This document shows, one piece after another, positions 1 to 7,065 of a DNA stretch of 22,878 nt (the stretch's first letter is position 1; each line of letters begins with the position of its first letter). Origin of the DNA: an uncultured Phycisphaerales bacterium. Lineage in GTDB: Bacteria > Planctomycetota > Phycisphaerae > WQYP01. The notes beneath the pieces were generated by a model, which saw nothing but the letters and a program-made list of their open reading frames with translations, ran no database searches and was not told the DNA's origin. The stretch spans positions 1-22,878 of the forward strand of contig CAIPTQ010000077.1 of assembly GCA_903868035.1 (NCBI GenBank), written 5' to 3'. The position numbers were made by a program, and so were the translations under genes.

Positions 1-397
1 ACTTCTCCACCACCACCCCGCCCACCCCCCCCACCTGATACCGCCACACCGGCCCCCCACCCGGCCCCGCCAGTTCAACCGACACCAGATGCTTGTATCC
101 CTGCGGATGCACAATATCCGCAAACTCATTGGTCGAAAGGTCATACACCCCGCCGGCGCGAAACGCCTAGCCCGCCCCTTCATGCCCCACAATCACCCGA
201 TCCTCCACGCGCGAGAGCACCACATACCGCTGCACCGGCGGCCTGGCCGCCACCACCAGCAGCCCGTGATACTTCCGCGTGTTCGCCCCCGCCACCGTCC
301 CCGAGGCATAGCCCCCCAGCCCGTTGGTGATCAGCCACTCCGTCGCCACCGCCGTCTCAAAATTCCGGCATGTCCCGGCATCAAACGAAATCGACAA
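1..397 (-). CDS. Glycogen-debranching enzyme (amylo-alpha-1,6-glucosidase family), N-terminal part, interrupted by an in-frame stop
   Basis: The translation has the N-terminal signature of bacterial and archaeal glycogen-debranching enzymes: 'EWLITNGLGGYASGTVAGANTRKYHGLLV', then a 'PP..RYVVLSRVED' stretch. The family hydrolyses alpha-1,6 branch points of glycogen in the cytoplasm. An amber codon (TAG, + positions 167-169) falls at about residue 77. The same frame then continues without a stop to the window edge as 'AFRAGGVYDLSTNEFADIV' and 'HPQGYKHLVSVEL', which is still typical family sequence. The gene is therefore either a young pseudogene, a base-call error (TAT or TAC would give Tyr), or recoded. 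I chose a TTG start at 397 because AGGAG lies six bases upstream and the family normally starts about 10 residues before EWL. A GTG at 421 is the alternative. About 130 of roughly 650-700 residues are visible; the rest lies outside the window. Confidence 0.8.
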
Positions 398-473
398 TGC
401 AAGCTCCTGAAAACGCCTCACAAAAAATCGCCGCTGCCTTCAACCATTATCCCGCCCTGCCGCGATTAGTCTA

Positions 474-495
474 GCCTTGCGAGGAATCGCAAGGC
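474..495. repeat. Perfect 9-bp stem, 4-base loop hairpin between thpR and the debranching gene
   Basis: GCCTTGCGA and TCGCAAGGC face each other around the loop GGAA (+ strand). The hairpin lies about 40 bases downstream of the thpR stop and about 80 bases upstream of the debranching enzyme start, both on the minus strand. It could end thpR transcription or protect an mRNA end, but no U-tract follows on the minus strand, so a classical intrinsic terminator is not supported. Confidence 0.6.
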
Positions 496-534
496 AAAAC
501 GTGCCTGGGATGCAAACGCCCCGATCAGCCGGAA

Positions 535-1104
535 TCATGCCCCCAGCGCCCCCGCCCCCACCACCACATACCTTGCTCCCCCGCCTTCCCCCGCACCCAG
601 CAGCGATTGATACAACACCACCCGCTCCACCGCAAAGCTCCCGAAATAATCCAAGTCGTGCCGCTCCACCAGCCGCAGCAGTTTGTTCAGCCCGTGGTTC
701 GACGCCACCCGCCCCAGCGTCAAATGCGGCACCAGCACCCGCGTATCGAGCGGCAGGCCCATACCACCTGCCGCCGAATCGATGAGGCGATGCAGCTTGG
801 TCATTCGCTGATCCGGCGACAGCACCCGCGACATGATGACCCGCACCGGCCCTTTTTCCGGAAAGCGCCCCACCCCCTCGACCTCCAGCGAAAATGCCGG
901 CACCTGGGCGGCGGCATTCACCACCCGTTCCAGCAGCTCTCCCGCGCGCGAATCGTCCAGGTCTCCGATGAACTTCACCGTGATGTGCATGTTCTCCGGC
1001 GGCACCCACCGCACATCGGCTTTGATCGCCGCCAGCTTCTCCTGCACGGCGCGCAGCTTCCGGCGGATTTCGGGGGCGACGTCAATGGCTATGAATAGCC
1101 GCAT
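535..1104 (-). CDS. thpR: RNA 2',3'-cyclic phosphodiesterase (2'-5' RNA ligase family)
   Basis: This 189-residue protein has the two HxT motifs of the 2H phosphoesterase superfamily, 'HITVKF' near residue 41 and 'HLTLGR' near residue 129. It also has the family start 'MRLFIAIDV' and a closing 'ERVVLYQS'. ThpR/LigT proteins open 2',3'-cyclic phosphates on RNA ends and can join 2'-5' linkages in vitro; the natural substrate is unclear. I chose the ATG at 1104 because GGAG sits eight bases upstream and the homologous N-terminus begins there. An upstream start at 1167 would only add residues encoded by the hairpin repeat. The C-terminal tail is unusually rich in Gly and Ala ('GAGEGGGARYVVVGAGALGA'). 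The gene follows the ABC ATPase on the same strand after 95 bases. Confidence 0.88.
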   Translation of the reverse strand: MRLFIAIDVAPEIRRKLRAVQEKLAAIKADVRWVPPENMHITVKFIGDLDDSRAGELLERVVNAAAQVPAFSLEVEGVGRFPEKGPVRVIMSRVLSPDQRMTKLHRLIDSAAGGMGLPLDTRVLVPHLTLGRVASNHGLNKLLRLVERHDLDYFGSFAVERVVLYQSLLGAGEGGGARYVVVGAGALGA

Positions 1105-1135
1105 GATTGCACTCCATGCGCAAGGCCCGCGAACG

Positions 1136-1200
1136 GCCGACGGGGGCGTCGGCACCACTTGAGCCACCCCCTGAAGCCGACGAGGGCGTCGGCACCACTT
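1136..1200. repeat. Two direct copies of a 25-base hairpin repeat (copies 1 and 2)
   Basis: Two 25-base copies, at 1136-1160 and 1176-1200, are spaced exactly 40 bases apart. Each has a perfect 7-bp stem, GCCGACG with CGTCGGC, around a 4-base loop (GGGG in the first, AGGG in the second), followed by ACCACTT. The loop is the only difference between them. They fill most of the spacer between the ATPase stop and the thpR start, and the second copy ends on the first base of the ATPase stop codon. A third copy is at 11481-11505, which makes this a dispersed REP-like element and not a local duplication alone. Confidence 0.85.
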
Positions 1201-2705
1201 TAGCCCACGCCCGCCATCAGCCGCAGCACCTTTTCCTGCGTGGCCTCGGCCCGCGGCACCTCCCCGACGATGCGTCCCTCGCGCATGACGAGGATGCGGC
1301 TGGAGATGCCGATGACTTCGGGGAGTTCGGAGGAAATCAGCATGATCGCCACGCCGTCCCGCGCCAGGTTGTCCAGCAGATGGTGGATCGCGGCCTTGGC
1401 CCCCACATCCACGCCGCGGGTCGGCTCATCGACGATCAGCAGCCGCCCGCCGCGAGCCAGCCACTTGGCGATCACCACTTTCTGTTGATTGCCGCCGCTC
1501 ATCGACGACACCGGGGCGCTCAGTGACGAGGTTTTTACCCGCAGCTTCGCAAAGAAATCCCCCGCCTGCCGCCGTTCCCCGCCGTGGTTCAGCAGCCCCA
1601 TCACGGACAGCCGGTCCAGCAGCGGCAGCGAAAAATTCTGCCGCCCGCCCATCATCAGCACCAGCCCCTGCCGCTTGCGATCCTCCGGCACCAGCCCGAT
1701 CCCCCGGTTCATCGAACGCCGGATGCTGCCCAGTCTCAGCGGCTGCTCATCCAACTCCACCTCACCCTGCGCCTGCTTGTCCAGGCCAAAGAGCGCCTCG
1801 GCCACCTGGCTGCGTCCCGCACCCACCAAACCCGCAAACCCCACGATCTCCCCGGCGCGGATGTCGAAGCTCACATCCTCAAACTTCCCGGGGCTGCTCA
1901 GGTGCTTCACCGACAGCACCCGCTTGCCGTTGGGATTCGCCGTGTACTGCGGCAGATAATCGGCGACGGGGCGGCCGATCATCATCTGGATGACCTGGTC
2001 CTTGGTTTCCGCCGGCCACTCCCCTTCGCGTTTCAGCGTGCCGACGTACTTGCCGTCGCGCAGCACGCTGATGGCGTCGCAGAGGCGGAACACCTCCGGC
2101 AGGCGATGCGAGACATAAATCATCGTCACGCCGCGCCCCTTAAGTTCCTCGATGAGCTTGAAGAGCTGCTGGGCCTCGCGCTCGGAGAGCGAACTGGTGG
2201 GTTCATCGAAGACCAGCACGTTGGCGCCCGTGCCGATGGCGGAGGCGATCTGCACCATCTGCTCCTCGGCGGTGGAGAGGTGCTTCATGGGCTGCGTGAC
2301 ATCCAGGCGCAGGCCGATGTGGGCGAGCGTGGATTCGGCGAGCCGGATGGAGCCGCGGCGGGAATACATGCCCGGCACCCGCGTGGGATAGTGCCCGAGC
2401 ACCAGATTCTCCGCCACGGAAAGGTCCGGGCAAAAAGCCAGTTCCTGATGCACCATGCCGATGCCCAGCCCGGCCGCGTCGGCGGGCGAAAAAATGCGCG
2501 CCACCTGGCCGTCCAGCAAAATGGTCCCCGAATCCACCCGATGGATGCCCGCCAAAGCCTTGCCCAGCGTGGACTTGCCGGCGCCGTTCTCCCCCATCAG
2601 GGCGTGGCACGACCCCTTGGCAACAGCCAGCGAGACCTCCGACAGCGCCACCACGCCGCCGAAGGTCTTGGTGATGTTGCGGAATTCAATAAAGGGCATA
2701 GTCAT
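1200..2705 (-). CDS. Sugar ABC transporter ATP-binding protein, RbsA/MglA/XylG type (two ABC domains)
   Basis: This 501-residue protein has two fused nucleotide-binding domains, as in the ribose/galactose/xylose importer ATPases, and powers sugar import at the inner membrane. The first domain has Walker A 'GENGAGKST', Walker B 'VLVFDEPTSSL' and a degenerate signature 'LSTAEEQ'. The second has a degenerate Walker A 'GLVGAGRSQ', the signature 'MSGGNQQKV' and Walker B 'LLIVDEPTRGVDVGAK'. One degenerate site per domain is normal in this family. I chose the ATG at 2705, preceded by a GGTGGGG stretch; a second ATG at 2699 is equally possible. An upstream extension to 2777 lacks family similarity. 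It is third in the operon after the permease and binding protein. The exact sugar cannot be read from the sequence. Confidence 0.93.
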   Translation of the reverse strand: MTMPFIEFRNITKTFGGVVALSEVSLAVAKGSCHALMGENGAGKSTLGKALAGIHRVDSGTILLDGQVARIFSPADAAGLGIGMVHQELAFCPDLSVAENLVLGHYPTRVPGMYSRRGSIRLAESTLAHIGLRLDVTQPMKHLSTAEEQMVQIASAIGTGANVLVFDEPTSSLSEREAQQLFKLIEELKGRGVTMIYVSHRLPEVFRLCDAISVLRDGKYVGTLKREGEWPAETKDQVIQMMIGRPVADYLPQYTANPNGKRVLSVKHLSSPGKFEDVSFDIRAGEIVGFAGLVGAGRSQVAEALFGLDKQAQGEVELDEQPLRLGSIRRSMNRGIGLVPEDRKRQGLVLMMGGRQNFSLPLLDRLSVMGLLNHGGERRQAGDFFAKLRVKTSSLSAPVSSMSGGNQQKVVIAKWLARGGRLLIVDEPTRGVDVGAKAAIHHLLDNLARDGVAIMLISSELPEVIGISSRILVMREGRIVGEVPRAEATQEKVLRLMAGVG

Positions 2706-2783
2706 CGGCCCCACCGGCGAAAATGACAAAATCCAGGGCCCGCGGACGTTGCCGCCCGCGGGCCCCCTTGCACGCAAACCACA

Positions 2784-3767
2784 TCACTGCCCCGGCCCCA
2801 GCCACTTTTCCCAGTTCTTGCCGAACGCATCCACGTTCTCCTTCGTCACCGACGTGAGCGGATCAATCACCTTCACCGGCTCCGGCACCTTTTTGTTGAC
2901 GATCTTGTTCAGCAGAATATCCACCGACTTGTAGCCCCAGCCGTAGCAGTCCTGCGCCAGCAGTTCCTGGGCGTGGCCGTCACGCAGATACCCGAACATT
3001 GCCGGCAGCCCGTCCACGCTCACGCACTTGATCGATCCCGGGGTCCACTTGAGCGCATCCCGCGCGAACAGCGGCCACCCGCCGATGAAGCCCCACCCCT
3101 TGATTTCCGGATGGGCGGTCGTTTCGCGGGCCACCGTCGCCGCAGCATCTTCGGCCGTTTCCGGATGATAGAACGGCCCGACGACCGACATTTTTGGGTG
3201 CTTGGCGATTTCCGCCTTGAACGCCGCCGCGCGGGCCTGCAGGTTCGGCGCCGTCTGGTTGCCCGCCAGAATCGCCACCGGCCCCTCATCATTCATGAAC
3301 TTCACAAGTTCCTGCGCCAGCAGCTTGCCGCACGCCGCGTCATCCGTTCCGTAGTAGGCAAACCGCTTGGACCCCGGCGAATCCGAATCAAAGCACATCA
3401 CCGGAATTCCCGCCTCCACCGCCTTGTCGATCGCCGTCTGCAGCGTCTTGGCGTCCGAGCAGCTCACGGCGATCCCGTCCACGCCCTGGCTCGTGAATTG
3501 CGCCACCGCATCGGCTTGCTTCTGCGGGTCTTCCTTCTCGGGCGTCTGAATCGAGACCTCCACCTTCACGCCATACTTGGGACCCAATTCCACCGCCGCG
3601 TCGCGCGCGCCCTTGTGCGCCGCCTGGAACACGTCGTTGTTCTGGCTCTTGGCGACGATTCCGATTTTGATCGTCTTTGCCGGCTTCGTACCCGCCGTGC
3701 CGGGTTGGTTTCCGCCGCCGCATCCGACCAGGCACGCAGCCGCGAACAAAACTGCCGCTAAACGCAT
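2784..3767 (-). CDS. Sugar ABC transporter substrate-binding lipoprotein (RbsB-like, periplasmic binding protein type I)
   Basis: This 327-residue protein begins with a short lipoprotein signal, 'MRLAAVLFAAACLVGC', whose lipobox LVGC places the lipidated Cys at residue 16. A Gly/Thr/Lys linker follows and then the binding fold: 'KIGIVAKSQNNDVFQAAHKGARDAA', 'GVDGIAVSCSDAKTLQTAIDKAVEAGIPVMCFDSD' and 'GKLLAQELVKFMNDEGPVAILAGNQ'. This is the pattern of the ribose/galactose-binding family, which delivers sugar to the permease. A strong TGGAGG ribosome binding site eight bases before ATG 3767 fixes the start. It lies 33 bases downstream of the permease gene. In most related operons the binding protein is first or last; here it sits between permease and ATPase. 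Confidence 0.93.
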   Translation of the reverse strand: MRLAAVLFAAACLVGCGGGNQPGTAGTKPAKTIKIGIVAKSQNNDVFQAAHKGARDAAVELGPKYGVKVEVSIQTPEKEDPQKQADAVAQFTSQGVDGIAVSCSDAKTLQTAIDKAVEAGIPVMCFDSDSPGSKRFAYYGTDDAACGKLLAQELVKFMNDEGPVAILAGNQTAPNLQARAAAFKAEIAKHPKMSVVGPFYHPETAEDAAATVARETTAHPEIKGWGFIGGWPLFARDALKWTPGSIKCVSVDGLPAMFGYLRDGHAQELLAQDCYGWGYKSVDILLNKIVNKKVPEPVKVIDPLTSVTKENVDAFGKNWEKWLGPGQ

Positions 3768-3800
3768 GTGAGTTCCTCCAAAAAAAGGACCGCTTATCAT

Positions 3801-5084
3801 TCAATGTGCCGCCGCGCCCGCCCGGGCCGAACGCCGGCCCAGCAAACGCGTCGTAAACGCATCCAATGCCACCGCCACCACGATCGCCAGCCCGTAAATG
3901 AGCTTCGTATCCAGCGGCGTCACTTCAAACTTCGTGAACCCAAGATTGATCGTGCCCAACACCGAGATTCCGTCGGCAATCAGCGTGATGAACAGCGCCC
4001 CGAGCACCGCCCCCAGCGCCGTGCCCCGGCCGCCGGTCAGCATCGCGCCGCCGACCACCGCCGCCGCCACCACATCCAGTTCCTTCCCTTCGCCGGTGCT
4101 CGTCTGCGCCGCCTTGTAGAAGCCGCACGCCAGCATCCCCGCGATCCCCGCGCACACCCCCGACAAAATGTACACCCGCATCTTCGCCCACCCCACGCTG
4201 ATCCCGCTGTAACGCGCCGCATCCTCATTGCCCCCCACCGCATACGTCTGCCGGCCCCATACCGTGTGCCGCAGGTAGATATAGCCCAACAACAGGCTCA
4301 GCAGCATCACAATCATCGGGACGAACTGGTACTTCTCCACCACCTGCCCCCCATACCTTGTCAAATCCGTGCTGTGGGCAACAAAAGCGTCCGTAAAGCC
4401 CGGCGCGACCATGTTCTTGCCCCCCGGCATCGACATCTCGTTCCCCAGGTTCACCCCCACCCGCAACGGTATCCACCGGAATATCGCCAGCGTCGCCAGC
4501 GTGACGATGAACGGGTGCATCTTCAGCCCCACCACCAGCGATCCGTTAATGAATCCGCACAAGAACCCGATCCCCACCGCCACCGCCATCCCGACCATCG
4601 CCTCGACGCACGGCGTCACCAGGAACCCGTGCCACGACGCCGGAAACGCATGAATCCAGTACATCCCCGTCCACGCTTCACCCGGCGCCGGCTCCGGACC
4701 CCGCAATACCAACGCCGTCATGAACGCCGCCAAGCCCATGATGCTGCCAACCGATATGTCGATCCCCGCCGAGATCACCACGATCGTCTCCCCGATCGCC
4801 ATGATCGCCATCCAACTCATCACCGTAAATACGCTCGGCACCAGATTCGCCAGACGCAAAAACTTGTTCTCCGTGATATCCGATCCGTCCGCGCGCGTCA
4901 GCACGTTCTGGTGTATATCCTTCACCGGCACGGAACTGCTCGCGGTCCAGAGAAACAGCCCGATCACCACGATCACCACGATCAGCCCCAATTCCTGCAT
5001 CCGCGGCAGGCGCCGGCGCTGTCTCAAGGCGGGCGGCGCTGGGGGCGCGGGGGGGGGAGAACTTGGTGCGGCAGACTCGCTCAT
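3801..5084 (-). CDS. Sugar ABC transporter permease, RbsC/AraH type
   Basis: This 427-residue inner-membrane protein has many hydrophobic segments and the RbsC-family core: 'VVISAGIDISVGSIMGLAAF', 'GFINGSLVVGLKMHPFIVTLATL', 'VGGNEDAARYSGISV' and 'VVAAAVVGGAMLTGGRGT'. It forms the import channel with the neighbouring ATPase. The first 28 residues are Pro/Ala-rich ('SSPPPAPPAPPA') and are encoded by a C-rich tract that reads G9 on the plus strand at 5049-5057. The long loop around residues 120-200 is larger than usual for the family and includes a Trp-rich part. The ATG at 5084 has AAGGA upstream. It is the first gene of the minus-strand operon, with a candidate promoter in the divergent spacer. 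Confidence 0.92.
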   Translation of the reverse strand: MSESAAPSSPPPAPPAPPALRQRRRLPRMQELGLIVVIVVIGLFLWTASSSVPVKDIHQNVLTRADGSDITENKFLRLANLVPSVFTVMSWMAIMAIGETIVVISAGIDISVGSIMGLAAFMTALVLRGPEPAPGEAWTGMYWIHAFPASWHGFLVTPCVEAMVGMAVAVGIGFLCGFINGSLVVGLKMHPFIVTLATLAIFRWIPLRVGVNLGNEMSMPGGKNMVAPGFTDAFVAHSTDLTRYGGQVVEKYQFVPMIVMLLSLLLGYIYLRHTVWGRQTYAVGGNEDAARYSGISVGWAKMRVYILSGVCAGIAGMLACGFYKAAQTSTGEGKELDVVAAAVVGGAMLTGGRGTALGAVLGALFITLIADGISVLGTINLGFTKFEVTPLDTKLIYGLAIVVAVALDAFTTRLLGRRSARAGAAAH

Positions 5085-5237
5085 GAAATCCCGGTCCTTA
5101 TTTATTAACCTTCTATCCTAATGCCGCGCCCGTTTTCGCGATACCCCGCGTACTCTAATGCGTCCCGCCGCGCTTGCCAACAACCCTACCTATTGATTAC
5201 TCTGGTCCCTGGTTTCCGTCTTCTGGGAAGGTTCCGC
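5085..5237. promoter_or_regulatory. Divergent spacer with a candidate sigma70-like promoter for the ABC operon
   Basis: On the minus strand TTGGCA (5175-5180) and TAGAGT (5152-5157) are separated by exactly 17 bases and would start transcription about 60 bases before the permease ATG. The -10 hexamer is embedded in CGCATTAGAGT, which recurs upstream of the PEP-CTERM gene near 18042. No clear promoter was seen for the plus-strand HAD gene. Confidence 0.4.
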
Positions 5238-6026
5238 ATGATCGACGCCGTCCTATTCGACCTCGGCGACACCATCATCGACTTCGGCATCGGTCGCCGC
5301 GAAGTCGAACTCCTCTTCCGCCAGGGCGCACGCCTGAGCTACCAGGATCTCCGCGCCCGCCACCACCCCGACCTCCCCCCTTTCGACCGCTACTTCGCCA
5401 CCCATTACCGCGTCATGCAGCGGGCCTACATCTGGTCCAAGCTCTCGGGCCGCGATTTCTCCTATGAAACCGTCCTCGAACGCGCCGCCGCCAAGCTCGA
5501 ACTCAACTTCACCCCCGCCGATCTCCAGCGCCTCGCCCGCGTCTGGTATCACCCTATCAACCTCGCCTCCAACATCGACGAAGGCGTCGGACCCATGCTC
5601 GAACAGCTCCATGCCGCCGGCACCAAGCTGGGCATCGTCTCCAACACCCTGGTGCCCCCCCACTGCCTCGATCAGCACCTGGCCGAAGCCGGCCTGCTGG
5701 ACTACTTCCCCGTCCGCGTCTATTCCTCCGAAGTCCGTTACCGCAAGCCCCACCCCCGCATCTTTGAAATGGCCCTGGAACTCATCGGCGTCCCCGCCCA
5801 TCGCACCCTCTTCGTCGGCGACCTCCTGAAGGCCGACATCGCCGGCGCCAAAAAGGCCGGCATGCACACCATCTGGAAGCCCGCCCGCAGAAACGGCCGC
5901 TTCCCCCTCACCCCGCGCCGCCACCATGCCGACTTCATCATCAACAAAGTCACGCACCTCACCGACATCCTGCCCCACTTCGGCTGGAAACCCACACACA
6001 GCCCCGACCTTTCACACGCCCCGTGA
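5238..6026 (+). CDS. HAD-superfamily hydrolase (phosphoglycolate-phosphatase-like)
   Basis: This 262-residue protein carries HAD motif I as 'VLFDLGDTI' (nucleophile Asp, DxxDT variant), a four-helix-type cap (residues about 20-110), motif II 'GIVSNTL', motif III Lys in 'YRKPHPRIFEMAL', and motif IV 'TLFVGDLLKADIAGAKKAGM'. This is the phosphoglycolate-phosphatase or haloacid-dehalogenase-like subfamily; the substrate is unknown but is likely a small phosphate ester. I chose the ATG at 5238, with GGAAGG upstream, because motif I normally lies within the first ten residues. A longer reading frame from 5121 has no family similarity. It is followed after 23 bases by the zinc-ribbon membrane protein. 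Confidence 0.85.
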   Translation: MIDAVLFDLGDTIIDFGIGRREVELLFRQGARLSYQDLRARHHPDLPPFDRYFATHYRVMQRAYIWSKLSGRDFSYETVLERAAAKLELNFTPADLQRLARVWYHPINLASNIDEGVGPMLEQLHAAGTKLGIVSNTLVPPHCLDQHLAEAGLLDYFPVRVYSSEVRYRKPHPRIFEMALELIGVPAHRTLFVGDLLKADIAGAKKAGMHTIWKPARRNGRFPLTPRRHHADFIINKVTHLTDILPHFGWKPTHSPDLSHAP

Positions 6027-6049
6027 CGCCCCTCTCGGTGGAGAAGCTC

Positions 6050-6991
6050 ATGGCCCTTGAAGATCTGCCCGAAATACCCGAACCGTCTCCCGATAACTCC
6101 GGGGAACTTACCGATCAGCTCGCCCACCCTAACGACGATGCCCCCGACACCGATCCCGGCGATGATGACATCCCTTTCGATAAAGACATCCCCTGCATCC
6201 GCTGCGACTACAATCTCCGCGGTCTCAAGCCCGACGGCCAATGCCCCGAATGCGGCGCGAGCATCCGCAAATCCCTCAACTTCGCCATGGAGCGCATCCT
6301 CTGCCTGGCGTGCATGCGCCCGGTACACCCCTCCGTGACCAAGTGCCCCAACTGTGGCGCGCCGATGAACTCCGCCGCCTCGGGCGCCAATTACTGGCAA
6401 GTCACCCCGCGCGGCGTGGCCCGGCGCAAAGAAACCTCCGAGCCGAAACCGCAAAAACCCTTTCCGTGGCAGGTGGTCACCTGGATCATCTGCTCGCCCC
6501 TGGCGGGCTTCCTATTGCTTGGAGGTTTGACGGCGAGGACCGAATCTTTCGCCATCAAGCTGTACATATGCATTGTCGGAGTGCTGCTGCTGGTGCCGGT
6601 GATCATCATATCACGTATTCATAAACGCCGGCTCGCGGCATATCAGAGGCACCTGGAGGAGTACGAGAAGACCACGTTAGACAGAATTTCCGCTGGTGGA
6701 ACGGCGGGGCGAAAGCCCCGCACATACCCCATCCCACCCCCATCGCCGATCATCGCCTGGTTTATCTGCACGCCGCTGGCACTGGTCTTCGTGGTGCTGA
6801 GTATTCTGACCTTGCCAGACGTGCTCCTGGCGATCGTTCTGGTTGCGGTGGCCGTCTTGCTGTTGATGCCGGCTTTACGCGCCAGCCATCAATACCGATG
6901 CCAACTCTGGACGTATAAGAAGCAAATGGCCGCCATCAAGGCAGAACTCGCCGCGTCCGAAACCGCCGCAGAAGTTAAGCAGAATTCGTAG
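6050..6991 (+). CDS. Zinc-ribbon membrane protein of planctomycete type, function unknown
   Basis: This 313-residue protein starts with an acidic, Pro/Asp-rich tail. Two Cys4 zinc ribbons follow: 'CIRCDYNLRG...CPECG' (about residues 48-69) and 'CLACMRPVHPSVTKCPNCG' (about residues 85-103). It then has two pairs of hydrophobic segments, near residues 145-190 and 235-280, separated by a basic stretch. The 'YxLRGL...CPECG' ribbon is very common in Planctomycetes membrane proteins without known function. I chose the ATG at 6050 because GGTGGAG lies six bases upstream. A GTG at 6023 overlaps the stop of the HAD gene but lacks a ribosome binding site. No catalytic motif was seen. Base composition falls in the second half. 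Confidence 0.75.
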   Translation: MALEDLPEIPEPSPDNSGELTDQLAHPNDDAPDTDPGDDDIPFDKDIPCIRCDYNLRGLKPDGQCPECGASIRKSLNFAMERILCLACMRPVHPSVTKCPNCGAPMNSAASGANYWQVTPRGVARRKETSEPKPQKPFPWQVVTWIICSPLAGFLLLGGLTARTESFAIKLYICIVGVLLLVPVIIISRIHKRRLAAYQRHLEEYEKTTLDRISAGGTAGRKPRTYPIPPPSPIIAWFICTPLALVFVVLSILTLPDVLLAIVLVAVAVLLLMPALRASHQYRCQLWTYKKQMAAIKAELAASETAAEVKQNS

Positions 6992-7065
6992 CCTTTACCC
7001 CACCCCCCCTTAACTGCTACGCTACAAAAATTCGCCGATTTCCCGACCAGCCAAATGAGAGCCTG

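Noticed and set aside
1105..1167. N-terminal extension of thpR to an upstream ATG
   Set aside because: The extra residues are encoded by the hairpin repeat, and a proper ribosome binding site precedes the ATG at 1104.
1584..2726. 380-residue plus-strand open frame
   Set aside because: Antisense to the ABC ATPase, whose Walker and signature motifs are unambiguous.
3768..5108. 446-residue plus-strand open frame
   Set aside because: It is His/Arg/Pro-rich and antisense to the clear permease; a codon-bias shadow.
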